In this document: positions 47,893 to 58,655 of the stretch, in pieces | Layout: each line of letters opens with the position of its first letter | Position numbering within the stretch: position 1 is the stretch's first letter | From: Panax quinquefolius | Taxonomy: Eukaryota; Streptophyta; Magnoliopsida; Apiales; Araliaceae | NCBI GenBank assembly: GCA_020205615.1 | Contig: CM035151.1 | Location: 17,896,322-17,960,321, forward strand | Length of the DNA stretch: 64,000 nt | Direction of reading: 5' to 3' | Program-made: the position numbers and the translations under genes | The notes under the pieces: generated by a model | The model's database searches: none | Told to the model about the DNA's origin: nothing | Seen by the model: only the letters and a program-made list of their open reading frames with translations

Positions 47893-48567
47893 CATCTTGG
47901 AAAAGCGAACGTGGTAGTTGACGTGTTGAGTAAAAGATCGTATACGAGTACGAATGCGATATTGTCAAAGACCCATTTCATATAACTTACAAATAATAGA
48001 TATAGAGTTAAAGACTCTAGGGACTCACATGATGATATACAAGTAGAATCGACTTTAATCGATAAAGTTAAAAATGTTCAAGCTACACACCGGAGCTGAT
48101 GAATATGAAGAAGGAGGTACAAGAAGTTGTTATTCCAAAAGCGAGAATTGGCGAGTTGAGGAAAGCTCAAACCTTTGATTTATTAGTCCATTTGAAATCC
48201 TAGATCGAATAGGAACTATGGCCTATAGACTCATTTTACAACTAAGTATGACGCGTGTTCATAACATTTTTCGCGTATCGATGTTACGTAAATATATGGA
48301 CGACCTGAACCACATTATTAAGTTAGAACCGGACGAGATAGCCGAAGACTTAACGTACGAGGAGGTACCTGTCAAGATTTTTGATAGGAAGGAGCATGTC
48401 CTACGCACAAAGGTTATACCATAAGTCAAAGTTTTGTGGAGGAACCATGCTATTGAAGAAATGACCTGGGAGTTGGAAACGGAAATGAAAGCGAGGTATC
48501 CTCATCTTTTTGAAACACCAGGTACGTACGTCAATTTCGAGGATGAAATTTCATAAGGAGGGGAGGT
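47893..48567 (+). pseudogene. Gypsy pol 3' fragment: RNase H end, integrase-deleted, chromodomain tail
   Basis: It opens with LGKANVVVDVLSKRS (RNase H end) and soon reaches LRKAQTFDLLVHLKS, which belongs to the integrase C terminus (usual reading KLNPRFIGPFEIL). The integrase zinc and catalytic regions between them are gone, a deletion of about 1 kb. The tail is well preserved: MAYRLILQLSMTRVHNIFRV, EDLTYEEVPVKIFDRKEHVL, then after a stop VKVLWRNHAIEEMTWELE, ARYPHLFE. The PPT at 48555-48567 leads into the LTR at 48568. It is closely related to the element at 20082. The start of the fragment coincides with loss of copia gag. Confidence 0.75.
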
Positions 48568-50528
48568 TGTAAGACCCCGATTTTTTTTTAATAAAATGGA
48601 ATTTCCTCTATTTATTATTTTGAAATAGTAAGGGTTGAATTGATTAATGTGGTTAGTTATGAGTAAAATGCGCGAATATTTTAAAATAAACAGGTGGTTA
48701 TAAAATATTCATTGTTGTCGGGGAATATTCGTTTGGTCGTGGAATATTCTTGCTGTCGGGGAATATTCGTACGACGGCGCAGTCTTTTGTGGTCCCCATA
48801 ACGGAAAGCGATTGGATGAAGAAAAAGACAAGTATGAGTTGTTTATAAATAACGGCGTAGTTGTTACCGTTAATACTGTTGGAATACCCGGTGGTTAAAA
48901 CACAGTAATACGCGTTGTTGCACAGTAGCACACGGTATTGCACCAATTATTGATTCTTACGTAAGAAGGCACTACTCAATAATTGTTACTGATGAGTTCT
49001 TCGCTCAAAGATTTTATTTTATTGATTCAATAATTGCTGCGTTGATATTTTATATTACTGTTGTTTCAATAATTGTCACTACGATTTTCCATTATCGAAG
49101 CAATAATTCATATTATCTGAATAATATTATTAGAAAACATTATTGATAATATCTAGAAAGTTCTGGTTACAAGGAGAGGTTTGGTCACCTAGTTACTTGG
49201 CGTCGAAGAGGAGAAATTCTTATTGAAAGCCCTCTTTCAGGAACTACACAGTCACAAGATTGTGATTCTATAATATTATTTGTGAATAATTAATTATTGA
49301 TTTATATGATGAGGAAAATATTGATTTTATGTGGTTATAGATGGAGAAAATTTTTAACGTGAATTGTTAAAAATTGATATTTTATCTTTTCTGATAAAAT
49401 AATATTTTATTATATTATTATTATATAATAATGGGGATATTTTTACAATGAATGTGGGATATATGAGTATATAAGGATGAGGAGTATTTTTGTTGCAAAA
49501 GTTGTTTAAAACATGTTATACATGTCCGTGGACCCCATTTCTTGACTGAAATTTGATTATAGCCTGTAAAATCACCCGTTTATGGATTTCGGTCAATATT
49601 TGTTTGGAATTTGGAAAAACTTTCTTCTGCAAAGTTGTAGAGAATTGAATTTCTTATAAAAAGGCGCGAGATTCGAATTTTTTGATAAAAGGGCTATTTA
49701 TTATGAATTATTGAAGTTCCGAAATAATTAATTTTTGGAAGTTTTAATTATTTATACGAATCCTTAATACTTCTTTTGTTTCACTGGATTCGTTTTCTTT
49801 AAAATATTTTTCATCATCCTCAGTCCTAAATGATGATATTACTGAATATCTTTGGCCCGTAGTGCAAAGATGAATGATTTCTTGATGAATATCTTTGGCG
49901 CCGTAGTGCAAAAGATGAGCAGTGTTAAGATGAACACGCCATCGATCGATTAATATCTTTGGCCCGTAGTGCAAAGATGAACAAGTGTTATAAACATAAC
50001 CAATTGATGAATATCTTTGGCCTGTAGTGCAAAGATGAATATTTTATTCCAGATATATATTGATTGATGTTACAGGGATAAAATATCGACGATGAACTTT
50101 TAAATTCATATATAGAATATAGTAGTTTGCATTCTATACTTAACTCTTCTAATGAATTATTATTTCGTTATGTAAGATTGATTTAAAAGCTGGTTGTCTA
50201 TTGTATTCTATTAGATTTTTCCCTGTTGAGGACTAACGATAATTTGTTCTATATTATCTTAGTCATAATGTTCTTCAGTGGGCTAGTTGAGCTCACCCTT
50301 TTCCTTGTTGTTCCATTTTTCTTCTCAGGAGGCGAGAATGTAGCGAGTACTAGTCGGGGTGTGGAATGATGGTTCTAGAAGTTGTTCTAGTAGTCCTCAC
50401 TATTCTGTAAAATAGTGTATTAATAATTGTAATGAGGACTTATTTAAGTGTGGATATTGTACTTGTTTCTGTACCATGTATTTGGCGACTCAGAATGGGT
50501 GTTGTATACCTATTTTGGGGGCGTCACA
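48568..50528 (+). repeat. 3' LTR of the gypsy fragment, promoter region deleted
   Basis: TGTAAGACCCC to GGGGGCGTCACA, 1.96 kb. Compared with 20082-22852, about 740 bp is missing near 49757 (from the position equivalent to 21290 to that of 22035). This removes the TATA box and TATTCACG repeats. It abuts copia pol at 50529. Confidence 0.85.
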
Positions 50529-50930
50529 AATGCTCTATATTCTAGTAAATCAAGAAGAAATTTGCTTAGTTTTAAAGATATTCGACAAAATGGTTTTCAC
50601 ATTGAAACAACCAATGAAGATGATAATGAATATCTTCTCATCACTTCTATTATTTCTAGATAAAAGAATATCCTAGAAAAACTTCATTCAATTTCTTCTG
50701 GATTATATACTATAAAAATTAGAGCAATTGAATCTCATAATGTTATGATTCCAAAAATCATAGATCCCAAATCCTTTATGCTTTGGCATGAAAGACTCGG
50801 TCATCCAGTCACTTCTATGATGCGTCGTATTATTAAAAATTCTATTGGTCATCCTCTCAAAAATAAGAAGGTTTTTCCTAGTAGTGAATTTTCTTGAGCT
50901 GCGTGTTCTCGAGAAAAATTAATTGTTCGA
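50529..50930 (+). pseudogene. Copia gag-pre-integrase domain
   Basis: The frame begins within the protein (NALYSSKSRRNLLSFKDIRQ) and continues after a stop near 50664 into SGLYTIKI, FMLWHERLGHPVTSMMRRII and a degraded cysteine region (SSEFS, stop, AACSREK). WHERLGHP is the signature of the gag-pre-integrase zinc domain. The upstream gag and protease are missing, since the gypsy LTR ends at 50528. Confidence 0.8.
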
Positions 50931-51720
50931 ACATCACCAGTAATAGCTTATAAAGAAGCCCCAAAATTCCTAGAGAGAATTCAAGGAGACATTTGTGGAC
51001 CCATTCACCCATTGTCTAGCCCATTTTGATATTTCATGGTTTTAATAGATGCTTCAACTAGATGGTCTCATGTTTGTCTTCTCTCTTCTCGAAATTTTGC
51101 CTTCTCAAAACTTCTTGCTCAAATAATCAAGTTACGGGCTCAGTTCTCGGATCATCCAATGAAGCAAATTCGACTTGATAACGCAGCTGCATTTTCATCA
51201 ATGACTTTTAATAATTTTTGTATGACTATTGGAATCTCTATTGAGCATTCTGTTCCTCATATACATACACAAAATGGTTTAGCTGAATCTTTAATAAAAA
51301 GACTTTAACTAATTGCACGTCCATTAATGTTAATGGCTTATCTACCTCAGTTTGGGGTCATGCAATTCTTCACCTTGCAATCATCATTCGAGTAAGACCA
51401 ATGACTCTTCATAAATTTTCTCCTCTACAGTTAGTTTTTGGACAGATACCAAACATATCACACTTTCGAGTTTTTGGAAGTGCAGTATATATTCCGATTG
51501 CACCTCCACAAAGAACTAAAATGGGAGCCCAACGAAGAATATGTATTTATGTTAGTTTTGATTCTCCTTCTATTATAAGATATCTTGAGCCTTTAACTGG
51601 AGATGTTTTTACTGCACGTTATGTATATTGTCATTTTGATGAATTTGTATTTCCACCAACAGGAGGAGGGAAAGATTTAAATAAAAAACCCTCTAAAATA
51701 TCATGGAATACATAAGAATT
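50931..51720 (+). pseudogene. Copia integrase catalytic domain
   Basis: FLERIQGDICGPIHPLSSPF is followed by a stop, then YFMVLIDASTRWSHV, MKQIRLDNAAAF and HTQNGLAESLIKRL. The catalytic acids are Asp at 50988-50990, Asp at 51177-51179 and Glu at 51285-51287; the last two are 36 codons apart (D-x35-E). A stop near 51308 and a frame change precede the C-terminal part at 51401-51715 (HKFSPLQLVFGQIPNISHFR, RYLEPLTGDVFTARY). The triad survives but the reading frame does not. Confidence 0.85.
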
Positions 51721-52116
51721 AAATTTACTTGATCCTCGTACAGGACAATATGAAATTGAAGTTCAAAGAATTATTTATTTATAAAATATTGTAAATCAAA
51801 TGCCAGATGCATTTAATGAAGCTACAAAAATGATAAAGTCACATACACTTGCAGTGAATACTCTAGCAAGGATATAAATACCTATTGAAAAATCAATTCC
51901 TGAAGAATTGAAAAATAAGGTAATAGAAGAATCTAAACCACACCAGAAGCGTGGAAGACCGGTTGGTGCAAAAGATACTATACCACGAAAATCAAAAGCA
52001 AATAAAGGAATCCCAGAAGGAATACCTGCTCCAGAAGTAACACTTATTCCAAGAGTGGGAATTATCCCAGAAGAGGTATAAAATCTCAGTGAAGGGATGA
52101 GAGATGAACACAAAGA
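51721..52116 (+). pseudogene. Copia integrase-RT linker
   Basis: Frame pieces read LDPRTGQYEIEVQRIIYL, then NQMPDAFNEATKMIKSHT and HQKRGRPVGAKDT, the lineage's usual linker between integrase and RT. It is cut at 52116 by the solo LTR and resumes at 54986 (EISINYVHDEKIWDRNK). Confidence 0.7.
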
Positions 52117-53180
52117 TGTAAGACCCCAACTTTTTGAATAAAGATTAAATTTTCTCGAAATATATTTTTGAATATTATGGTGTGGATTTGATATAATGTT
52201 ATAGTTGTGGGTAATATTTACAAATTTTGCAAAAAATTAAAGTTGTTATATAATATTCGATTGGTGGGGAATATTCATTTTAACAGGAATATTCATATAA
52301 GCAAGACAATCATTGGTGGACCCCCAATAACGGAATTATTGTCGAATTGAGAAAACGACAAAAATACTTTTTATGAAAATAACGGCGGAAGTTTTACCGT
52401 TAATTGTTGAACTACTTTCGGTAGTAAAAGTACGATGTCACAGTGGTTGCATAATAGCACACACGGTATTGATTATTGATGCTTACGTGAGAAGTCACTC
52501 GCTTATACTCAATTATTACTACAAGATAATTCTTTGCATCATATCTCTCATATTATTGATTCGATTATTGTCATAAGATCATATGCATTATATGTTATTT
52601 TATTAAATCAATAATTGAGACGACAAAGTTATTCATATGATTAAATTGCAATATTTACAATGTCTAGAAGTTCTGTCAAGGAGAGGTTTGGTCACCTAAT
52701 TGCGGCATGATAGGGAGAAATCCTTATTGGAAAGCCCTCTTTTCCCCAGGAACGACACGGTTGATAAATATTGTGAGTTATAATATTAATGATAAATGTT
52801 ATTAAAATTGAAGTTGTGTTCGGAGTTGAATTTGGAGACGCGGACGTGATATTTGATTAAAACGATGAAATTAGTAAAAATAGTCTATAAACACAAAATT
52901 TTCTAGAATTCACTATTTGGTCAAAAGTCAAGCATTGACTTTTGAGAAAAGTCAAACTTCAAAATTTCAAAATTTATATTTTGATAAAATGGTTTCATTG
53001 TGTTGGAATTATATGTGTTAGTGAAAAATCGACAATTATTTGGATAATAATTGATGTTTGGAGGTTATATTGACCAATCCAAGTATTTACTTAGGATAAA
53101 TGAGCAATTGATTGCTATTATTTCACATGATTATAACTATTTGTTCACATGTGTATACTATTGTTTCACATTCTTGTTAC

Positions 53181-53385
53181 TATTAGGGGAGTTGGTGCAA
53201 GATTGATAATACTTGCATGACTAAGTTAAAAATGGAGGTATAGATGGAGGTACTATATCGTAATTCAGTATTTTCACATATCCGGAACTATTGATTCACA
53301 TAATTTACTATTGAATCACATTATTTACTATTAGGGGAGGTGGTGCAAGTTTGATAATACTTTCATGACTAAATTAAAAATAAAG
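53181..53385 (+). repeat. Direct repeat upstream of LTR TATA box
   Basis: TACTATTAGGGGAGTTGGTG and about 40 following bases at 53181-53240 recur at 53327-53385 with a few changes. Short TTCACATaaTTTACTATT units lie between them. Confidence 0.65.
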
Positions 53386-53455
53386 GAAAACTTGGAGGTA
53401 TTGTACTGAAATTTTTCGAGCCCCAAAACGTGCAATTATCAAAACTATATTTTTC

Positions 53456-53463
53456 TATAAATA
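53456..53463 (+). promoter_or_regulatory. LTR TATA box
   Basis: TATAAATA followed by GAAGCTC, in the position expected from the other LTRs. Confidence 0.6.
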
Positions 53464-54985
53464 GAAGCTCATTCTTCCTTCTTTTCTCACCAATTCACAA
53501 AAGCTTTAGAGCGATTATTATAGAGAGAAAGAAGAAGAGAAGTCTGCTACCTCACTATTCCAGTATCCAGTTTTTCCAAGGTAGGGAGTATTATTTCTTT
53601 CTTATCTATGAAGAGAACTTCATTATTCCATTTTTATTATTCATTGGAATAACTCAGATGTCTGTGCTACCCTATACTTGGTGAAATTCTTCGTTGTTCC
53701 ATTCTTTATCATTCATTGGAACATCCGTCTCATGCGTTCTACGCCGGACGGGTTCCGTCTTATTATTATTCATTTGAATATCACATGCATGCGTTTTACG
53801 GGAATTCGATTTAAATCTTTATTATTCTGTTGGAATATCACGTTCATGCGTTTTGTGGGACCGATTCCGTTATTTATTATTACATTGGAATAACCCGCCT
53901 GCTGTCGGTCTATCGCGTGCACGGTGATTTCTTTTGTTATTCCATTTCTTATTATACTCGGTTGGTTAAAGTTTTGACTTTATACTCCATGAAATTAGTG
54001 GAATATCCTTGATATTTGCGCTTCATCCAAAGATCTTTTCATGAAAATATTCTTCCGAGCATTCTTGAATTTTACTCAAAGCAAAGATCATGTTGACAAT
54101 TTGGGACGTTATTAGTTCTGGATAAAATAATTCTTGAACTTATTTTATTGAATTCTTATATCATTGTCATCATCCTCATGTTTATATTTTGTTGAAAGTC
54201 ATCTGTGGCCTATAGTGCATAGATGGACTTGGTATGATTATGACCAGGGATTATTAGGTGTAATCATGACCGTAATGTTACAAATGTTGTGGTAAAAGTC
54301 CTCATTGACCCGTAGTGCATTGATGGACAGTTGTTGGCATGATCATGACCATTATTGAATACACAAATATTCTTGGCCCGTAGGGCATGGATAATTGTGT
54401 TGTGATACTAAAGAATATCCTTGGCCGTAGTTCTGGGGTGATTCGATGATGTTGATTATTTATTAAGCTGAGTCCCAGCGATAAAAGTGAAGAAAAATCT
54501 TTTAAATCATAAAAGATAGTAGATTTTATTCTCTACTTGACTCTTTTAATGGATTGCTTGTTCCACTGCAGTTAAACTTGATGGTTGTTATATTGTATCA
54601 GTTTAACACTGTTGAAGGCTAACGATAATATATCTACATTATCTTAGTCATAATATTTCCTACTGGGCTAGTTGAGCTCACCCTTTTACTTTTATTCTTC
54701 TCTTCAGGAAATGAGAACGTAGCAGGGACTAGTCGGGGAACGGAGTGACGGACCAGATGATAGCATTAGTAGTCCTCACTATTCAGTGAAATAGTGGAAA
54801 ATAAATGTAATAATATTGAATTTGAGTTTGAATATTGTCTAGACGACAATATTTGTATTAAAACTCACAGCTTATGTTTTGTCGTACTTTACACGACAGT
54901 TGTATAATTAAGTTGTATTTGTATTCTGTACCATGTATTTGACGACTCAGAATAGGTGATGTATACCTATTTTGGGGGCGTCACA

Positions 54986-55923
54986 CAAGAGATCTCAATA
55001 AATTATGTACATGATGAGAAAATATGGGATCGAAACAAAGTCATGTTTGATGATATATTTGCTTTCTCTATAGCATCAGATATTACTTTGATTCCTGACA
55101 CGGATCCTGAATCACAAAATGTGGAAGAATGTCGGAAAAGAAAAGATTGGCCAAAATGGAAAGATGCTATTCAAACTGAGCTACAATCTCTATTAAAAAG
55201 AGAAGTATATTTGGACCAGTAGTCCAAACACCGCTGGGTATAATCCCGGTTAGGAGCAAATGGGTATTTGTACGAAAGTGAAATGAGAAAAATGAAATTA
55301 TGAGATACAAAGCCCGACTTGTAGCTCAAGGGTTTTCACAAAAACCTAGTATTGATTATCAGGATACATATTCTCTAATAATGGATGGAGTCACTTTTCG
55401 CTTTCTAATAGGTATGACAACCATGGAAGGTTTGGAAACATGTCTGATGGATGTTGTAACATCATACCAATATGGCCTACTTGACAGTGAGATTTACATG
55501 AGAATCCCTGAAGGATTGAAAATAGCTGAATCACAAAGGCCCCGTCACATATATTCAATCAAGTTACAACGCTCATTATATGGGTTAAAACAGTCTAGTC
55601 GTATGTGGTATAATCGACTTAGCGATTATTGAAAAAAAGATGGATATATAAATAATCAAGTATGTCCATGTGTTTTTATTAAGAAATCACAGAGTGGATT
55701 TACCATCATTACTGTATATGTGGATGGTTTGAATCTTGTAGGTACTCTTGAAGAACTCACAAGAACTTCTACATATTTAAAAGATGAATTTGAAATGAAA
55801 GATCTTTGAAAGATAAAATTTTGTTTGGGAATACAAGTGGAGCATTTAGCATCTGGAAATTTTTGTTCATCAATCCACATATACTGAAAAGATTCTCAGT
55901 CATTTTCATATGGATAAAGCTCA
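54986..55923 (+). pseudogene. Copia reverse transcriptase
   Basis: Blocks in order: WPKWKDAIQTELQSLLKRE, then after a stop and shift YKARLVAQGFSQKPSIDY, TCLMDVVTSYQYG (normally MDVVTAYLYG), EIYMRIPEGLK, SLYGLKQSSRMWYNRL, and FTIITVYVDGLNLVGT. The catalytic box Y-V-D-D reads Y-V-D-G (55717-55728), so the second Asp is lost. Stops occur near 55220, 55632 and 55809. The CACTA element at 55924 interrupts the end of RT. Confidence 0.85.
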
Positions 55924-57152
55924 CACTACAAAAAAATAGGGCTTCAGCAACTGATTTTCGTTGCTAAAGGTTCCAAATTTCGTTGCTAAAGGGTTTTGGC
56001 AACGACTTTACTGTCGTTGCGTCTTTCGTTGCGTAATGAGCGTTGCTAATTATTCCGCAACAAACTTATTTTTTTCGTTGCCAAAAGTAATACATTTTGC
56101 AACGAAATTTGGCTTTCGTAGAGAGACATCGATCCTTTAGCAACAAAATGTATTGTTGCAAAATAATTAACATTTCGTTGCTAAAAATCCCATTTCGTTG
56201 CAAAAGCCTTCTAATTGGAAACGAAATGAACTCTTTTTTTTTTTGCAACGACCATGCATTTTAGTTGCAATTGACACCATTTTGCAACGATATTTTTCGT
56301 TGCGATAAATTATGAAAATTGTTGCCTAAGCTTGCTTTCGTTGCGGAATATAACTCTTTAGCAACAATTTTCGTTGCTAATTAGATTATTTGGCAACGAC
56401 ATTATGCTGAATCAGCAACGAAAATGTTTGTTGCTGGTTATTTTTCAATAGCAACGAATGTCGTCGATTAGCAACGATATTATATGTTGCCGTTTCTTTA
56501 TATGTGCAACGAAAGTTGATATGATTTGCAACGATTAAAAATGTTGCCTTTTTGTTTTAGTATTAGCAACAATATCCTCTCCGTTGTTATTATGTTAATT
56601 TTTCGTTGCCAAATATTATATTTTAAATGTCATTAGCAACGAAAATTTGTTGCTAAATGTATACAAAATTGTTGCTATATTAAATCTTGTTCAATACTTT
56701 TGTAACGAATTATATTGTTGCCAAATCAAAATTTGACATTCTTTTTGTGTACCTAGCTGGCTCAATGTCCCCATAGCAAATAATGGCAGAAATACAAAAA
56801 ACTAAAATATTATTAACTTAATAAAATCATCCACTACATAATCATTCATTATCTTTACAATTAACCATCTAAAGCTACCACAATTCTTCAATCAAAGTAT
56901 ATATCTAAATATATTGAGTGAGTACACTTCATAATTTCATCCCTTGTCTTCCGTAAATGTAGCACGAAAATTTTATACCCAGTATTGTAAGGCAGGTCGT
57001 AGAAGCAGTCTTCCTGCACATTTAAAAATAATAAGTTAGGAAAATGAAGCAAATAGGTCACCAGAGTCACTTAGTGCCAAAATCAATACACAAAGACAAT
57101 AGAGTTGCTACGTGGTTGGCACTTATTATTATTATTATAATTACTATTATTA

Positions 57153-57228
<76 letters not shown>

Positions 57229-57783
57229 CTTAATTTAAGGCAACATTTTAATAGTCGTTGCAAAAAGTTGTATAAAATATGCAACAAAACTAAAAATTGT
57301 TGCCAATGAATGTGGTCCATATTAGGCAATGAAATATAGCAACAAAAAACTTTTGTTGCCCACGATGAGGAGAAATCAAGTGGTTAGAAATTTTGCAACG
57401 AATTTCTAACTAATTTTGTTTCAAAATTTTGCAACTACTTATGAATTTCGTTGCAAAAGTAAAAGCCTGATACAATCTGCAACGAAGGACAAGTTTCGTT
57501 GCTAAACATACACTTTTATCAACGACTTTGCATGAAAAATCGTTGATAAAGCCCCATTTTTAGCAACAAAAAAACTTTCGTTGCCCACGCTGACGGGAAA
57601 GCAAGTGGCCGAAAATTTTGCAACGAATTTCTAGCGAAAATTTTTCCCACCAATGAATTAGCAACGAAATTTTGCAATGACTTACAAATTTCGTTGCAAA
57701 AAGTGAAAGCCTAACACAATCTGCAACGAAGGATAAATTTCGTTGCCCGAAAAATCGTTGCTAAATGCCTATTTTTTGTAGTG
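55924..57783. mobile_element. Non-autonomous CACTA element with dense GCAACGA repeats
   Basis: The ends are inverted repeats: CACTACAAAAAAATAGG at 55924 and CCTATTTTTTGTAGTG ending 57783, both followed inward by AGCAAC. TCA at 55921-55923 and 57784-57786 is the 3-bp target duplication expected for CACTA elements. The 1,860 bp is filled, in both orientations, with GCAACGAAA/TTTCGTTGC motifs (several dozen). There is no transposase frame; the 60-residue frame at 56066-56248 is incidental. It contains an ATT microsatellite. It moved using another element's transposase. Confidence 0.9.
57121..57228 (+). repeat. (ATT)n microsatellite
   Basis: About 35 units of ATT, with a few interruptions at the 5' side, inside the CACTA element. 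It gives spurious poly-Ile and poly-Tyr frames. Confidence 0.95.
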
Positions 57784-58655
57784 TCATCCTTTGACTACCT
57801 CGATGGTTGTTCGATCTTTACAAGTACTTAAGCTTTTTTCTTGTAGTGAGTTGATAAAGATCCATTTCGGTCTATAGAAAGTGGGGAAGAAGTTATTGGA
57901 CCTGAAGTTCCATACCTAAGTGAAATAGGTGCTCTTATGTATCTTGCAAACTGTACACGACCTGATATTACTTTTGTTGTCAACTTGTTAGCAAGATACA
58001 GTTCTTCTCCGACTAAGAGACATTGGGATGTGATAAAACACATTTTGAGATGCCTCCGTGGAAGTATAGATCTTGGGTTATTTTATCCAAGAGATTCAAC
58101 GTCGCGATTGGTTGGATATGCCGATGCAGGATATTTATCAGATCCACACAATGGAAGATCACAAATAGGTTATGTATTTACATATTGTGACACGACTATA
58201 TCCTGGAAATCCACAAAGCAAACCATGGCAGCTACATCTTCAAATCACTCAGAGATTCTCGCTATACATGAAGCAGGCAGAGAATGTGTTTGGTTAAGAT
58301 CAATTATTCAGCATATTTCAAAAATCATGCGGATTACCATCAATCAAAGACATTCCTACAATTCTGTATTAGGATAACGATGCATGCATAGTTCAACTTA
58401 GAGGAGGGTACATCAAGGGAGATAAAACAAAACATATTTCACCTAAATTCTTATTCACACATGAGCTACAAAATAAGGGTGATATAGATGTGCATCAAAT
58501 TATATTCGATCATGTGATAATTTAGCCGACTTATTCACAAAGTCGCTACCAAATCCAACGTTTGCAAAACTTTGAAAAAAGATCGGAATGTGTCGACTGA
58601 AAGACTTATGACAACATTTCATCAAGAAGTAATGAATTCATTTTGAGGGGAAGAC
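57784..58655 (+). pseudogene. Copia RNase H and polypurine tract
   Basis: The frame 57937-58377 reads YLANCTRPDITFVVNLLARY, HILRCLRGSIDLGLFY, LVGYADAGYLSDPHNGRSQI and SNHSEILAIHEAGRECVWL. The D (YADAGY) and E (SEILA) positions of the RNase H site are present. After a stop, the end DLFTKSLPNPTFAKL is seen near 58530, then a purine tract TTTTGAGGGGAAGAC at 58641-58655. A few residues upstream (about 57880) join to the RT across the CACTA insertion. Confidence 0.85.

Larger units (their letters stand above)
52117..54985 (+). mobile_element. Solo gypsy-type LTR in copia pol
   Basis: TGTAAGACCCC to GGGGGCGTCACA, 2.87 kb. The flanks are AAAGA (52112-52116) and CAAGA (54986-54990), a duplication with one mismatch. 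Removing the LTR restores an open copia frame. The TATA box is at 53456-53463. The start resembles the LTRs at 35997 and 58656, and the end resembles the 4.1-kb LTRs. The middle (52790-53440) is unlike any other LTR here and has a W-box-like palindrome and a 60-bp direct repeat. Confidence 0.9.
47324..58655 (+). mobile_element. Ty1/copia element, broken and interrupted
   Basis: Own parts: LTR tail, PBS and leader (47324-47892), pol (50529-52116, 54986-55923, 57784-58655) with order gag-pre-integrase, integrase, RT, RNase H, which defines Ty1/copia. A PPT-like TTTTGAGGGGAAGAC lies at 58641-58655. Insertions are a gypsy fragment, a solo LTR and a CACTA element. Its 3' LTR is not seen: another LTR begins at 58656. 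Possible upstream LTR sequence lies at 33610-33915. Confidence 0.7.

Noticed and set aside
57044..57309. Poly-Ile and poly-Tyr frames
   Set aside because: Translation of an (ATT)n microsatellite inside a CACTA element.
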